DNA of 64,000 nucleotides from Pseudomonadota bacterium (GCA_041395565.1 JAWLAI010000003.1:248001-312000), one strand, 5' to 3'. Numbered from the stretch's first letter, positions 43,137 to 51,626 are shown. The notes: generated by a model from the sequence alone, not told the origin. A program made the numbers and translations.

Positions 43137-43933
43137 GGCGCGCCGGCGCCGGCCCCGCTCTGTGCTGCATCCAGCCGGCCGCTGCGGTGTTCCAGGGCTG
43201 CGGTACTTGCCAGCAACCACTCCAGCCAGGCATTCATGCCGGTTCCGCGGCGGGCCGACAACTCGATGACGGGCGCGGCGCTGGCGAGCTCGCGCAGATG
43301 GCGCCGCGCGTTGTCGGGGCTGAAATCATCCAGTACGGGCAGCAGGTCGCATTTGCTCAGCAACACCAGGTCGGCGGCGCGAAACATGACCGGATACTTG
43401 GCCGGCTTGTCGTCGCCCTCCGGCACCGACAACAGCGTGACGTTGTGGTGCTGGCCGAGGTCGAAACTGGCGGGACAGACCAGGTTGCCGACATTCTCGA
43501 TGAACACGATATCGGTCTGCGTCAGGTCCAGCCGGTGCAGGGCGTCGTGCACCATATGGGCATCCAGATGGCAGGCGCTGCCGGTCGTGATCTGGATGGC
43601 CGTAACGCCATGGCGGCGGATCCGCTCGGCGTCGTTCTCGGTCTCCAGGTCACCCTCGATGACGGCGATGGCGAGTTCCCCGGCGAGGGCGTCGATGGTC
43701 GCTTCCAGCAGCGCGGTCTTGCCCGCGCCGGGCGAGGACATCAGGTTGACGGCCAGCACGCCGTGGCGCTCGAAGTGCTGGCGGTTGTGCGCGGCCGTTT
43801 GGTCGTTGGCGCTCAGCAGGTTGCGCAATACCGTCACCGATTCGTGGCCTGCCGGGGTCTTCTCGAATTTGCCACCCGGCGCCAGCAGGTGGGCATTGCC
43901 ATGGGTGACGTTACAGCCGCAGGTGTTGCACAT
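43133..43933 (-). CDS. hypB: hydrogenase/urease nickel incorporation GTPase HypB
   Basis: HypB (266 residues) is the GTPase that drives nickel delivery to the hydrogenase with HypA. The N-terminus MCNTCGCNVTHGNAH carries the high-affinity CxxCGC nickel site. The G-domain follows with the P-loop SSPGAGKTALLE near residue 65, EGDLETENDAERI and the metal-site Cys/His segment TTGSACHLDAHMV. The C-terminal tail is alanine/glycine-rich. It overlaps hypD by four bases and follows hypA by 53 bases. Confidence 0.96.
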   Translation of the reverse strand: MCNTCGCNVTHGNAHLLAPGGKFEKTPAGHESVTVLRNLLSANDQTAAHNRQHFERHGVLAVNLMSSPGAGKTALLEATIDALAGELAIAVIEGDLETENDAERIRRHGVTAIQITTGSACHLDAHMVHDALHRLDLTQTDIVFIENVGNLVCPASFDLGQHHNVTLLSVPEGDDKPAKYPVMFRAADLVLLSKCDLLPVLDDFSPDNARRHLRELASAAPVIELSARRGTGMNAWLEWLLASTAALEHRSGRLDAAQSGAGAGAP

Positions 43934-43986
43934 AACCGCTCCGGGTCGTGATGGGTGGATGCGCTGACGCGAAGGAGTCGGCCAGC

Positions 43987-44388
43987 CTAGCGTTCCGCGT
44001 CGATCTCCCGCGCGATGCCGCGCGAGCAGGTCTGGTCGTCGTCGTCGCGGGTAAATTCGAGCGAGGTCAACAGGAGTTCGTCGCCGCTGACCAGCTGGGT
44101 GCGCCAGTCGCCGCAGACTCCGCAGACCAGGCGCGAGGGTAGGGCGTCGGTGATGGCCCCGCATTCCCGGCAGCTGACGCGCACCGGCATGGTGCGGACG
44201 ATCAGCTTGGCGCCATCGGCCACGGTCCCGGCGCTGGCGATATCGAAGGCCTGTTCCAGGAGCGGCGGTTCCACGCCCGACAGCGGGCCGATTTCGATGA
44301 AGATCTCGTTGATCTCGCGTGCACGGTGTTCGGCAGCGATTGCTTCGACCTGGTCGATCAGCGCCTGACAGACGGAGAGCTCATGCAT
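43987..44388 (-). CDS. hypA: hydrogenase nickel chaperone HypA
   Basis: HypA (133 residues) binds nickel through its N-terminal MHE motif (MHELSVCQALIDQVEAIAAE) and works with HypB. A zinc site of two CxxC pairs is visible in the C-terminal half: CRECG and, about 13 residues on, CGVCG. A C-terminal Asp/Glu-rich tail (FTRDDDDQTCSRGI) is longer than usual. The start at 44388 overlaps the hypC end by eight bases. Expression is therefore coupled with HypC. Confidence 0.95.
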   Translation of the reverse strand: MHELSVCQALIDQVEAIAAEHRAREINEIFIEIGPLSGVEPPLLEQAFDIASAGTVADGAKLIVRTMPVRVSCRECGAITDALPSRLVCGVCGDWRTQLVSGDELLLTSLEFTRDDDDQTCSRGIAREIDAER

Positions 44389-44611
44389 CGGACACCTCCA
44401 GCATACGATCGTAGATTTCCCATGCGCTGCGCGCTTCCTGGGGGGTGATCTTCTGGATGGCATAGCCGACGTGGACGACGACGAAGTCATCGACGGCAAC
44501 GCCTTCTTCCTGCAGCATGAACAGGCTGACGTCGCGTTCCACGCCCTTGGCCTCGCAGCGCGCGGTATAGCCGTCAATCGATCGGATCTGCATCGGGATA
44601 CCCAGACACAT
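44381..44611 (-). CDS. hypC: hydrogenase assembly chaperone HypC
   Basis: HypC (76 residues) binds Fe with HypD through its N-terminal cysteine and then escorts the unprocessed large subunit. The start MCLGIPMQIRSIDGYTARCE carries the required MC(L/I)xIP motif, and EEGVAVDDFVVVHVGYAIQK matches the family core. It leads the hypCABDFE operon, divergent from the hydrogenase structural operon with about 150 bases between, which share regulatory elements including an FNR-like site. Confidence 0.97.
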   Translation of the reverse strand: MCLGIPMQIRSIDGYTARCEAKGVERDVSLFMLQEEGVAVDDFVVVHVGYAIQKITPQEARSAWEIYDRMLEVSDA

Positions 44612-44692
44612 GTTTGCCCCCCGGGCTTGTCACATTCAGCTGATGGGTCTAATAAGTAATAGACAATTAAACACGAAACAACAGGGTGGGAA

Positions 44693-44706
44693 TTGATACC
44701 CGTCAA
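44693..44706 (+). promoter_or_regulatory. FNR-like site in the divergent hyp / hydrogenase promoter
   Basis: TTGAT-ACCC-GTCAA differs from the FNR consensus at one base. A -10-like TACAAA at 44729-44734 would place the start point near 44741, with the site at about -41, the class II activator position. Anaerobic FNR control of the equivalent hyn operon is known in Thiocapsa roseopersicina. Confidence 0.65.
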
Positions 44707-44760
44707 TAAAGCGTGGTTATCGTTACGGTACAAAGCCCATCAGGGGGAGGAGAGAACAAC

Positions 44761-45288
44761 TTGTCTGCTGCCAAGACTCTGATTCTCGGGATAGGCAACA
44801 CCCTGCTCTCCGACGAGGGGGTTGGCGTGCACATGCTCGCCTACCTGCGCCGCCATCATCCGGAACTTGCCGATGTCCAGATGCTCGACGGCGGGACCCT
44901 TAGCTTCACCCTCGCACCGTACATCGAATCCGCCGGCTACCTGATCGTCATCGATGCCGCCGAATTATTGGCGCCAGCGGGTTCCGTTGAAGTCTTCACC
45001 GGAGCGGAGATGGACCGATTTGCCGGTCGCACCAAGCGCAGCGTACACGAGGTCAGCCTGGGCGACCTGCTGGCGATCGCGCACCTCACCGACAGTATGC
45101 CCCCGCAGCGCGCGCTGGTGGCGATACAACCCGCCCAGGTCGAGTGGGGACACGATCTCAGCAACCCGGTCAAGCGCGCCCTGCCCCTGGCCGCGCGCCG
45201 GGTGCTCACGCTGCTGCACCAGTGGGGTGTGATCGGCCCGGTCGCGATTACCGGCATCCCGCTGTCGGAACCGGCGCCTGCCGGGTGA
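44761..45288 (+). CDS. hynD: hydrogenase maturation endopeptidase
   Basis: A 175-residue HyaD/HupD/HynD-type protease, which removes the C-terminal peptide of the large subunit after Ni insertion. The family opening TLILGIGNTLLSDEGVGVHM (with the metal-binding Glu/Asp) is at residues 6-25; later NxxLSDEGxG, the aspartate in VIDAAELLAPAG and a His in HDLSNPVK fit the nickel-binding residues of known members. The start is TTG at 44761 (leading to MSAAKTLILG) with a very strong GGGGGAGGAG ribosome-binding site. First gene of the structural operon. Confidence 0.92.
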   Translation: MSAAKTLILGIGNTLLSDEGVGVHMLAYLRRHHPELADVQMLDGGTLSFTLAPYIESAGYLIVIDAAELLAPAGSVEVFTGAEMDRFAGRTKRSVHEVSLGDLLAIAHLTDSMPPQRALVAIQPAQVEWGHDLSNPVKRALPLAARRVLTLLHQWGVIGPVAITGIPLSEPAPAG

Positions 45289-45299
45289 GTGGCAACGCG

Positions 45300-45701
45300 A
45301 TGCAGCATCCAGGCACCCCCGGTTGCGACCCGCAGCACGCCGCTGCGGTAACCGGTAACGTGATCCCGCTGCTGCACGAAATCCGGCACGCCCTGAGCGC
45401 GCTGCTCGAGGAGGGGCGGGAGACGACCATCGACCTGCGCAGCCTGCCGCTGGGGCCCGGCGAGGAAGACGAGATCGAACAGCTGCTCGGCTGCGGGGAA
45501 GTGCGGGTGGAGCTGTCCGCCCTGGGCCCGAGCGAGATCGTGGAAACGCGCTATCCAGGCGTATGGATCGTTACGCACCATAACACCGACGGCGCCGTCA
45601 TCGGCAGGTTCATCGAAATCTGCCTGGTGCCGCAGCTGGTCGCCGCGCAGACGGCTGATATCCATGCCGGCCTGGCGGAACTGAACGCACGGCTCAACTG
45701 A
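45300..45701 (+). CDS. HupH/HyaF-like hydrogenase expression protein, single-domain
   Basis: A 133-residue protein matching the C-terminal HupH domain: the segment ALLEEGRETTIDLRSLPLGP, a central EVRVELSALGPSEIVETRYP and the closing WIVTHHNTDGAVIGRFIEIC. HupH/HyaF proteins of about 280 residues act in assembly of the small subunit; only one domain is present here. The ATG at 45300 lies 11 bases after the protease stop, while a GTG at 45285 overlaps that stop and is the alternative start. Confidence 0.82.
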   Translation: MQHPGTPGCDPQHAAAVTGNVIPLLHEIRHALSALLEEGRETTIDLRSLPLGPGEEDEIEQLLGCGEVRVELSALGPSEIVETRYPGVWIVTHHNTDGAVIGRFIEICLVPQLVAAQTADIHAGLAELNARLN

Positions 45702-45738
45702 ACAGGCGGGGTCAGCCGCAAGCTAACAGGAGCACACC

Positions 45739-46830
45739 ATGTCGAAAGACCAAACCATAGGCGAGGCGCTGCGGGCCCGGGGCATTTCCCGGCGCGGTTT
45801 CCTGAAATTCTGCGCGGCTACGGCCTCGCTGATGGCACTGCCGCCGAGCATGGTGCCGCGTATCGCCGCGGCGCTGGAGCAGGCGCGCCGGCCGTCGGTC
45901 ATCTGGCTGTCGTTCCAGGAATGCACCGGCTGTACCGAATCGCTGACCCGCTCGCATGCACCGACGGTGGAGGGGCTGATCTTCGACACCATCTCGCTCG
46001 ATTACCACCATACCCTGCAGGCGGCCGCAGGTTCCGCGGCCGAGGCGGCGCGCGAGGCCGCCATGAAGGAAAACGCGGGCAACTACATCCTGATCGTGGA
46101 CGGTTCCATTCCCACCAAGGATCCCGCCTTCTCCACCATCGCCGGCGTCAGCAACCTCGACATGCTGGAAGAGGTCGCCGCGGGGGCGGCGGCGGTCGTG
46201 GCGATTGGCAGCTGTGCCTCCTTCGGCGGCATCCCCTATGCCCACCCGAATCCGACCGGGGCGGTACCCGTGTCCGCAATCGTCAAGGACAAGCCCATCA
46301 TCAACGTGCCGGGCTGTCCGCCCATCCCGGTGGTGATCACCGGTGTACTGGCGCAGTTCCTGACCTTCGGCACGCTGCCCGAGCTCGACGAGCTGGGCCG
46401 GCCGCTCTCGTTCTACGGCCAGAGCATCCACGACCGCTGCTACCGCCGGCCCTTCTACGACAAGGGGCTGTTTGCCGAGACCTTCGACGACGAGGGCGCG
46501 AAGAAGGGCTGGTGCCTGTACAAGCTGGGGTGCAAGGGTCCGACCACCTACAACGCCTGCGCCACCGCCAAGTGGAATGAGGGCACCAGCTTCCCGATCG
46601 AGTCCGGCCATCCCTGCCTGGGCTGTTCGCAGCCCGATTTCTGGGACGGCGGCGGGTTCTACAAGGCCATCTCGACGCCGACCGGCGATATCTCGCGCAC
46701 CGCCGTCTACGCGGTCGGCGCCGGTGCCGCGGTCGGCGTGGCGCTGGGCGGACTCAACCGCAGCAAGAAGCGGCGCATGGAGCAGGAACACCGGAAGGTC
46801 GGCATCGAAGACCTGACGAAGGGTGAGTGA
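45739..46830 (+). CDS. hynS: [NiFe] hydrogenase small subunit
   Basis: HynS (363 residues) is the iron-sulfur subunit of a periplasmic group 1 hydrogenase, relaying electrons from the NiFe site. It has a twin-arginine signal (SRRGFLKF at residues 17-24) and cluster ligands in ECTGCTESLTRS, GSCASFGGIPYA, NVPGCPP and the C-terminal CYRRPFYDKG / CKGPTTYNACATAKWN / CLGCSQPDFWD regions. The proximal site reads CTGCT, without the two extra cysteines of oxygen-tolerant enzymes. A C-terminal hydrophobic helix (YAVGAGAAVGVALGGLN) followed by a basic tail anchors it. The stop overlaps the isp1 region. Confidence 0.97.
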   Translation: MSKDQTIGEALRARGISRRGFLKFCAATASLMALPPSMVPRIAAALEQARRPSVIWLSFQECTGCTESLTRSHAPTVEGLIFDTISLDYHHTLQAAAGSAAEAAREAAMKENAGNYILIVDGSIPTKDPAFSTIAGVSNLDMLEEVAAGAAAVVAIGSCASFGGIPYAHPNPTGAVPVSAIVKDKPIINVPGCPPIPVVITGVLAQFLTFGTLPELDELGRPLSFYGQSIHDRCYRRPFYDKGLFAETFDDEGAKKGWCLYKLGCKGPTTYNACATAKWNEGTSFPIESGHPCLGCSQPDFWDGGGFYKAISTPTGDISRTAVYAVGAGAAVGVALGGLNRSKKRRMEQEHRKVGIEDLTKGE

Positions 46831-46832
46831 CC

Positions 46833-47492
46833 ATGTCCGAAGCCGAACTCCTGATCTGGATCCGCGGACCGGCCCTGCAGATCGCCACGGTGATCTTCCT
46901 GCTGGGGGTGATGGTGCGCATCCTGGAAATCCTCGTGCTCGGGCGCAAACCCAACCTGGCCGAACCGCGCGGCTCGGCGCTGGCGGGCGGGTTGCGCACC
47001 GTGCTGAGCCGCTCGGTACCGGATCGCGGCACGCTGCAACGCTCCACCTTCAACGTGGTGGTCGGCTACGTCTTCCACATCGGCATCTTCCTGGTGCTGT
47101 TTTTCTTTGCCCCGCATATCCTGGTATTCCATGAGGCCCTTGGCCTGAGCTGGCCGTCACTGCCCACGCAGATCGTCGACGCGACGACGGTCGTGACGGT
47201 CATCGCGCTGCTGGCCGTGCTGCTCCACCGCCTGATGCACCCGGTGATGCGCTACCTGTCGCGCTTCCAGGATTACCTGGTCTGGCTGGTGACGACGCTG
47301 CCGGTGGCGACCGGCTACCTGGCCTTCCATCGCATCGGCATGGAGCCGCAGCACCTGATCACCCTCCACATCGCCAGTGTCGAGGTGCTGATGGTGCTGT
47401 TTCCGTTCACCAAGCTGATGCATGCCTTCACGCTGTTCATCGCACGCTACTACAACGGCGCCATGGCCGGGTACAAGGGGGTCAACTCATGA
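46833..47492 (+). CDS. isp1: hydrogenase-associated cytochrome b subunit Isp1
   Basis: Isp1 (219 residues) is a membrane di-heme cytochrome b resembling NarI/DsrM. Five hydrophobic helices are seen (for example LQIATVIFLLGVMVRILEIL, VGYVFHIGIFLVLFFFAPHI, VVTVIALLAVLLHRLMHPVM), with histidines in FHIG, LHRLMH, FHRI and LHIA positioned as heme ligands. It should pass electrons between Isp2 and the quinone pool. The ATG at 46833 is favoured; the GTG at 46827 overlaps the hynS stop. It overlaps isp2 by four bases. Confidence 0.93.
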   Translation: MSEAELLIWIRGPALQIATVIFLLGVMVRILEILVLGRKPNLAEPRGSALAGGLRTVLSRSVPDRGTLQRSTFNVVVGYVFHIGIFLVLFFFAPHILVFHEALGLSWPSLPTQIVDATTVVTVIALLAVLLHRLMHPVMRYLSRFQDYLVWLVTTLPVATGYLAFHRIGMEPQHLITLHIASVEVLMVLFPFTKLMHAFTLFIARYYNGAMAGYKGVNS

Positions 47493-48748
47493 CGGCGAGT
47501 CTGGAACGCGGTATCCACGCCTTCCGCGAGCAGATCGACGCCCCGGTGGCGGCGTTCTTCAGCAGCTGCGTCCGCTGCGGCCTGTGCGCCGAGGCCTGCC
47601 TGTTCTACGGCGAAACCGGGGAACCGAAATACACGCCGATTCACAAGCTGGAGCCACTGCGTCGGGTCTGGCAGCAGGAATACACCTTCTGGGGGCGGTT
47701 GGCGAAGGCGGTGGGACTGAGCAAGCCGGTGACCGATGCGGATCTCACCGAGTGGGAGACCCTGGTCTACGACAGCTGCACCCTGTGCGGGCGCTGCTCC
47801 ATGGTATGTCCGGTCGGCAACGACATCGCCTACATGATCCGGCGCATGCGCGAGGGCATGGCGGCGGCCGGGCATGCGCCGGAGGGCCTGATCGGCGCCA
47901 CCACGCGGGCCGTGACCATCGGCAGCCCGATGGGCGTCAAGCTGCCGGCGTTGCAGGCACAGATCGCACATACCGAGCAGGAGACCGGGTTGCAGATCCC
48001 GGTCGACGTAGCCGGTGCAGACTACATGCTGCTGTTGTCATCGATGGAGATCATGAACTTTCCGGAATTCATCGGGGCGATCGCCAAGATCTTCCACCAG
48101 GCCAAGGTGAGCTGGACCCTCTCGTCGGAGGCGTTCGAGGCCACCAACAGCGGAATCCAGATCGGCGTCTCGGAAATCGCGGCCCAGCTGGTGCAGCGTA
48201 TCGTCGATGCCGCGGAGAAGCTCAAGGTCAAGCACGTCATCAGTCCGGAATGCGGCCACGCCTACATGGCGATCCGCTGGGAAGGTCCGAACCTGATCGG
48301 CAAACCCTACAGCTTCAAGGTGGTGCACGTGCTGGAGCTGCTCGACGACCTGCGCAGGCAGGGTCGCCTCAAGACCGTCGGCAAGGAGAGCCAGCGCCTG
48401 ACCTTCCACGACCCCTGCCAGATCGCGCGGCGCGGCGGTGTGATCGAGCAGCCGCGCAACCTGCTCGAGATGGTGGCAGAAAACTTCGTGGAAATGCCGG
48501 AGACGGGCAGCATGAACTGGTGCTGCGGCGCCGGCGGCGGCGTCAGCGCCAACGAGCGCGCCGACGCGCTGCGCCTGGCGGCGTTCGGACGCAAGAAGAA
48601 GCAGCTCGAAGCGGTGCGTCCAGATGCGCTGGTGTCGGCCTGCTCCAATTGCCGCATCCAGCTTGAGGACGGCCTGGAGGAGAACAACATGGACATCCCG
48701 GTGCTCAGCCTGACGGAAACCATCGCCGAGCACCTGGCGGAAGACTGA
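47489..48748 (+). CDS. isp2: hydrogenase-associated iron-sulfur protein Isp2 (HdrD/DsrK-like)
   Basis: Isp2 (419 residues) has the architecture of heterodisulfide reductase HdrD and DsrK. Two [4Fe-4S] ferredoxin motifs are at the start (CVRCGLCAEACLFYG near residue 28, CTLCGRCSMVCPVGN near residue 96). Two CCG-type cysteine domains follow: PECGHAYMAIRW with HDPCQIARRGG, and NWCCGAGGGVSANERAD with CSNCRIQLEDG. It links HynSL to Isp1. Its ATG overlaps the isp1 stop (ATGA), typical of coupled genes. Isp1-Isp2 insertion between hynS and hynL is the Thiocapsa-type arrangement. Confidence 0.95.
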   Translation: MTASLERGIHAFREQIDAPVAAFFSSCVRCGLCAEACLFYGETGEPKYTPIHKLEPLRRVWQQEYTFWGRLAKAVGLSKPVTDADLTEWETLVYDSCTLCGRCSMVCPVGNDIAYMIRRMREGMAAAGHAPEGLIGATTRAVTIGSPMGVKLPALQAQIAHTEQETGLQIPVDVAGADYMLLLSSMEIMNFPEFIGAIAKIFHQAKVSWTLSSEAFEATNSGIQIGVSEIAAQLVQRIVDAAEKLKVKHVISPECGHAYMAIRWEGPNLIGKPYSFKVVHVLELLDDLRRQGRLKTVGKESQRLTFHDPCQIARRGGVIEQPRNLLEMVAENFVEMPETGSMNWCCGAGGGVSANERADALRLAAFGRKKKQLEAVRPDALVSACSNCRIQLEDGLEENNMDIPVLSLTETIAEHLAED

Positions 48749-48764
48749 TGCGACAGGTGCAAGC

Positions 48765-49217
48765 ATGACGACGATAAGCAACGACAGGGAATTCAGGGCG
48801 GCGCTGGACAGGCTCGATGCGACGCGGCAGCGCGTGCTGGCGGCGCGCTTCGTGGAGCACGTCCTGCCGCTGTGTACGGACGAGCGCATCGGGCGCGCGC
48901 TGGCGGTGGCCGCCGATGCCTCCGCTTCGGCCGCGGCGCTGGCCGAGGCGCTCAGGGCGGTCAAGGCGGCCACCATCGATTGTCATGCCCGCTGCGGTTC
49001 CGAAGGCGACTGGGAGGCGCAGGCCGGCTATTTCGTGGCGCGGGCGGCTGCGGCCGCGCTCACGCCCCACGGCCAGCTGCCGGCGGGTACCGCCTGGCAG
49101 GCGGCGATGAGTGCGCGGATGGCGCGGACCTCGAAAGCGATCGTTACCGGCGAAACCGGCAGCGAACCGGAGAGCGCGCAGCAGTACGCCATCCTTTCCG
49201 CCTACATGAATACATAA
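48765..49217 (+). CDS. unknown 150-residue protein encoded between isp2 and hynL
   Basis: A predicted soluble helical protein beginning MTTISNDREFRAALDRLDAT. It is alanine-rich in the middle (ADASASAAALAEALRAVKAA) and contains two cysteines close together (DCHARCGSEGDW) that might bind metal. It lies 16 bases after isp2 and 15 bases before hynL, so it is clearly part of the hydrogenase operon. The published Thiocapsa hyn order has no gene at this place as far as recalled. No family was recognised. A chaperone or accessory role for HynL is possible but unproven. Confidence 0.8.
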   Translation: MTTISNDREFRAALDRLDATRQRVLAARFVEHVLPLCTDERIGRALAVAADASASAAALAEALRAVKAATIDCHARCGSEGDWEAQAGYFVARAAAAALTPHGQLPAGTAWQAAMSARMARTSKAIVTGETGSEPESAQQYAILSAYMNT

Positions 49218-49232
49218 CCAGAGACTACGACT

Positions 49233-50954
49233 ATGAGCGAGCGAGTTGTTGTTGATCCGATTACCCGCATCGAGGGCCACCTGCGCATCGAGGCGCAAAT
49301 GGACGGCGATCGCATTGCCCAGGCCTATTCGGCCGGTACCATGGTGCGCGGCATCGAAATCATCCTGCAGGGGCGCGACCCGCGCGATGCGTGGGCCTTC
49401 GCACAGCGCATCTGCGGCGTGTGCACACTGGTACACGGGCTGGCCTCGATTCGCGCCGTCGAGAACGCGTTGAACTATTCCATCCCGCCGAATGCGCAGC
49501 TGATCCGCAACCTGATGAACGGCGCGCAGTACGTTCACGACCACGTCATGCACTTCTATCACCTGCATGCGCTGGACTGGGTGGACGTGGTGTCCGCGCT
49601 CAATGCCGATCCGAAGGCGACCTCGGAGCTGGCGCAGTCGCTCAGCGATTATCCCAAGTCCTCGCCCGGCTACTTCGCCGACATGAAGAAGAAGCTGAAG
49701 GATTTCGTCGAGGCCGGTCAGCTCGGCATCTTCGCCCAGGGCTACTGGGGCCACCCTGCCTACAAACTGCCGCCGGAGGCGAACCTGATGGCGGTGGCGC
49801 ACTACCTGGAAGCGCTGGCCTGGCAGCGCGACGTGGCCAAGCTGCATACCATTTTCGGTGGCAAGAATCCGCACCCGAACTTCCTGGTCGGCGGCGTCGC
49901 CTGCCCGATCGATCTCAATTCCGATTCCGCGATCAATGCCAAAAAGCTGGCGCAGGTGCAGGACATCATCAACCAGATGAACAGCTTCGTCGCGCAGGTC
50001 TACATTCCCGACCTGCTCGCGATCGCCGGTTTCTACAAGGATTGGGGCGCGCGCGGCGAAGGCCTGGGCAACTTCCTGACCTACGGTGATTTCCCGGAAA
50101 AGGGCATGGACGACCCCGCCAGTTTCCTGATCCCGGGCGGCGCGATCCTGAACCGCGACATCACGACCGTGCACGAGGTCGACATGAATGCCGCGGAGGA
50201 GATCCAGGAATACGTGGCGCATTCGTATTACGACTACAGCCAGGGCAAGGAATCGGCGCTGCATCCCTACGACGGCGAGACCAGCCTGAATTATTCCGGG
50301 CCGAAGCCGCCCTACGACCAGCTCGACGTGGAGCATTCCTATTCCTGGCTCAAGTCGCCGCGCTGGAAGGGGCATGCCATGGAGGTCGGTCCCCTGGCGC
50401 GCGTCCTGATGCTGTATGCCAAGGGCCATGACCAGACCCGCGAACTGGTCAATATGACGCTGAACCGGCTGGACGTTCCGGTCACTGCGCTGTTTTCCAC
50501 GCTCGGCCGGACCGCGGCGCGCGGCCTGGAGACCAAGGTCATCGGCGACATGATGCAGACCTGGTACAACAACCTGATCGCCAACATCAAGGCGGGCGAC
50601 ACCAAGACCTTCAACGAACAACTGTGGGATCCCTCCACCTGGCCGCGGCAGGCGCGCGGTGTCGGTTTCATGGAGGCGCCGCGCGGCGGGCTCGCGCACT
50701 GGATCGTGATCGAGGACGAGATCATCAAGAATTACCAGGCGGTGGTGCCCAGCACCTGGAACGCGGGGCCGCGTGACGCGAGCGGGCAGCCGGGCGCCTA
50801 CGAGGCGGCGTTGCAGGACAATCACACCCTGCACGATCCGACCCAGCCGGTAGAGATCCTGCGCACCATTCACAGTTTCGATCCCTGCATCGCCTGTGCG
50901 GTGCACGTGACCGATCCGAATGGCGAGGAGTTGATCAAGGTCAAAGTACGCTAG
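49233..50954 (+). CDS. hynL: [NiFe] hydrogenase large subunit
   Basis: HynL (573 residues) holds the NiFe(CN)2CO site that splits H2. The four nickel cysteines are present: L1 motif RICGVC (Cys61, Cys64) and L2 motif DPCIACAVH (Cys552, Cys555). The protease is expected to cut after His558, removing the last 15 residues (VTDPNGEELIKVKVR). The N-terminal DPITRIEGHLRIE is the family start. It lacks a signal peptide and should cross the membrane with HynS by the Tat route. The enzyme would use H2 as electron donor. Confidence 0.98.
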   Translation: MSERVVVDPITRIEGHLRIEAQMDGDRIAQAYSAGTMVRGIEIILQGRDPRDAWAFAQRICGVCTLVHGLASIRAVENALNYSIPPNAQLIRNLMNGAQYVHDHVMHFYHLHALDWVDVVSALNADPKATSELAQSLSDYPKSSPGYFADMKKKLKDFVEAGQLGIFAQGYWGHPAYKLPPEANLMAVAHYLEALAWQRDVAKLHTIFGGKNPHPNFLVGGVACPIDLNSDSAINAKKLAQVQDIINQMNSFVAQVYIPDLLAIAGFYKDWGARGEGLGNFLTYGDFPEKGMDDPASFLIPGGAILNRDITTVHEVDMNAAEEIQEYVAHSYYDYSQGKESALHPYDGETSLNYSGPKPPYDQLDVEHSYSWLKSPRWKGHAMEVGPLARVLMLYAKGHDQTRELVNMTLNRLDVPVTALFSTLGRTAARGLETKVIGDMMQTWYNNLIANIKAGDTKTFNEQLWDPSTWPRQARGVGFMEAPRGGLAHWIVIEDEIIKNYQAVVPSTWNAGPRDASGQPGAYEAALQDNHTLHDPTQPVEILRTIHSFDPCIACAVHVTDPNGEELIKVKVR

Positions 50955-51038
50955 TTCTGTGCTGTACCCGGCCGGGGGAAGGGCGTTATCATTCCCCTGC
51001 CGCCCGGCAGCCTGTACCCAGAGAAACCGGAGTCTGCG

Positions 51039-51572
51039 ATGCATCAGAAAGTCATTGTTTCCGTGGTTGTGACCCTCGTCTCCCTGCTGTTCTCGCCGTT
51101 CGCGGCGGCGCATACCGGTGTCCACGTCAGCGACGGGCTGGTGGACGGCTTCATGCATCCGGTCAGCGGCATCGATCACCTGCTGGTCGCCATCACGGCC
51201 GGTTTCTGGGCGGCGCGCGCGGGCAGCCACGGCATCCGCGACATGTCCTTCTTCCTGATACTGTTCGCCACCGGGCTGCTGCTGGGCGCGGCGAGCCAGG
51301 CCTGGCCGCAGTTGGAGGTCGCCACGCCGCTGCTGTTCCTGCTGATCGTGACCGTCATTGCGGTGGCGATCGCCTGTCCCCACTGCTTCCTGCACGCCAT
51401 CTTCGGCAGCTTCGCGCTCTGGCACGGCATGGTGCACATGCTGGAGATGCCGGCGCAGTCGGCGCAGGCCGGCTTTGCCATCGGCCTGCTGCTCTCCACC
51501 AGCGTGCTGTTGACGCTGGGCCTGATCGTGCGCGGGGTGATCGTCACGCGCCGGCCGCACGGCCACGCCTGA
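51039..51572 (+). CDS. hupE: HupE/UreJ-family nickel transport protein
   Basis: HupE (177 residues) is a membrane protein thought to carry nickel for hydrogenase or urease. A signal-like first helix ends AAAHTGVHVSD, followed by the family motif FMHPVSGIDHLLVAITAGFW (His and Asp of the metal site), about five further helices, and the conserved FALWHGMVHMLEMP. The C-terminal tail RRPHGHA could also bind metal. Placed right after hynL in the same direction, it supplies the metal for maturation. Confidence 0.93.
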   Translation: MHQKVIVSVVVTLVSLLFSPFAAAHTGVHVSDGLVDGFMHPVSGIDHLLVAITAGFWAARAGSHGIRDMSFFLILFATGLLLGAASQAWPQLEVATPLLFLLIVTVIAVAIACPHCFLHAIFGSFALWHGMVHMLEMPAQSAQAGFAIGLLLSTSVLLTLGLIVRGVIVTRRPHGHA

Positions 51573-51596
51573 TTCCCGTTCTCGAGCGGTAACATC

Positions 51597-51615
51597 ATGG
51601 CCGGGCTACGGCCAT
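51597..51615. terminator. short hairpin after hupE
   Basis: ATGGCC-GGGCTAC-GGCCAT forms a 6-bp stem with a seven-base loop. It lacks a clear T-run. It could end the hydrogenase operon weakly; the following Pho box belongs to the porin gene. Confidence 0.35.
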
Positions 51616-51626
51616 GCGTACTTCAC

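Noticed and set aside
48705..51566. 953-codon open frame on the minus strand
   Set aside because: It is the antisense shadow of hynL, the 150-residue gene and hupE; high GC keeps stops rare. Its composition is unlike a real protein and the plus-strand genes are certain.
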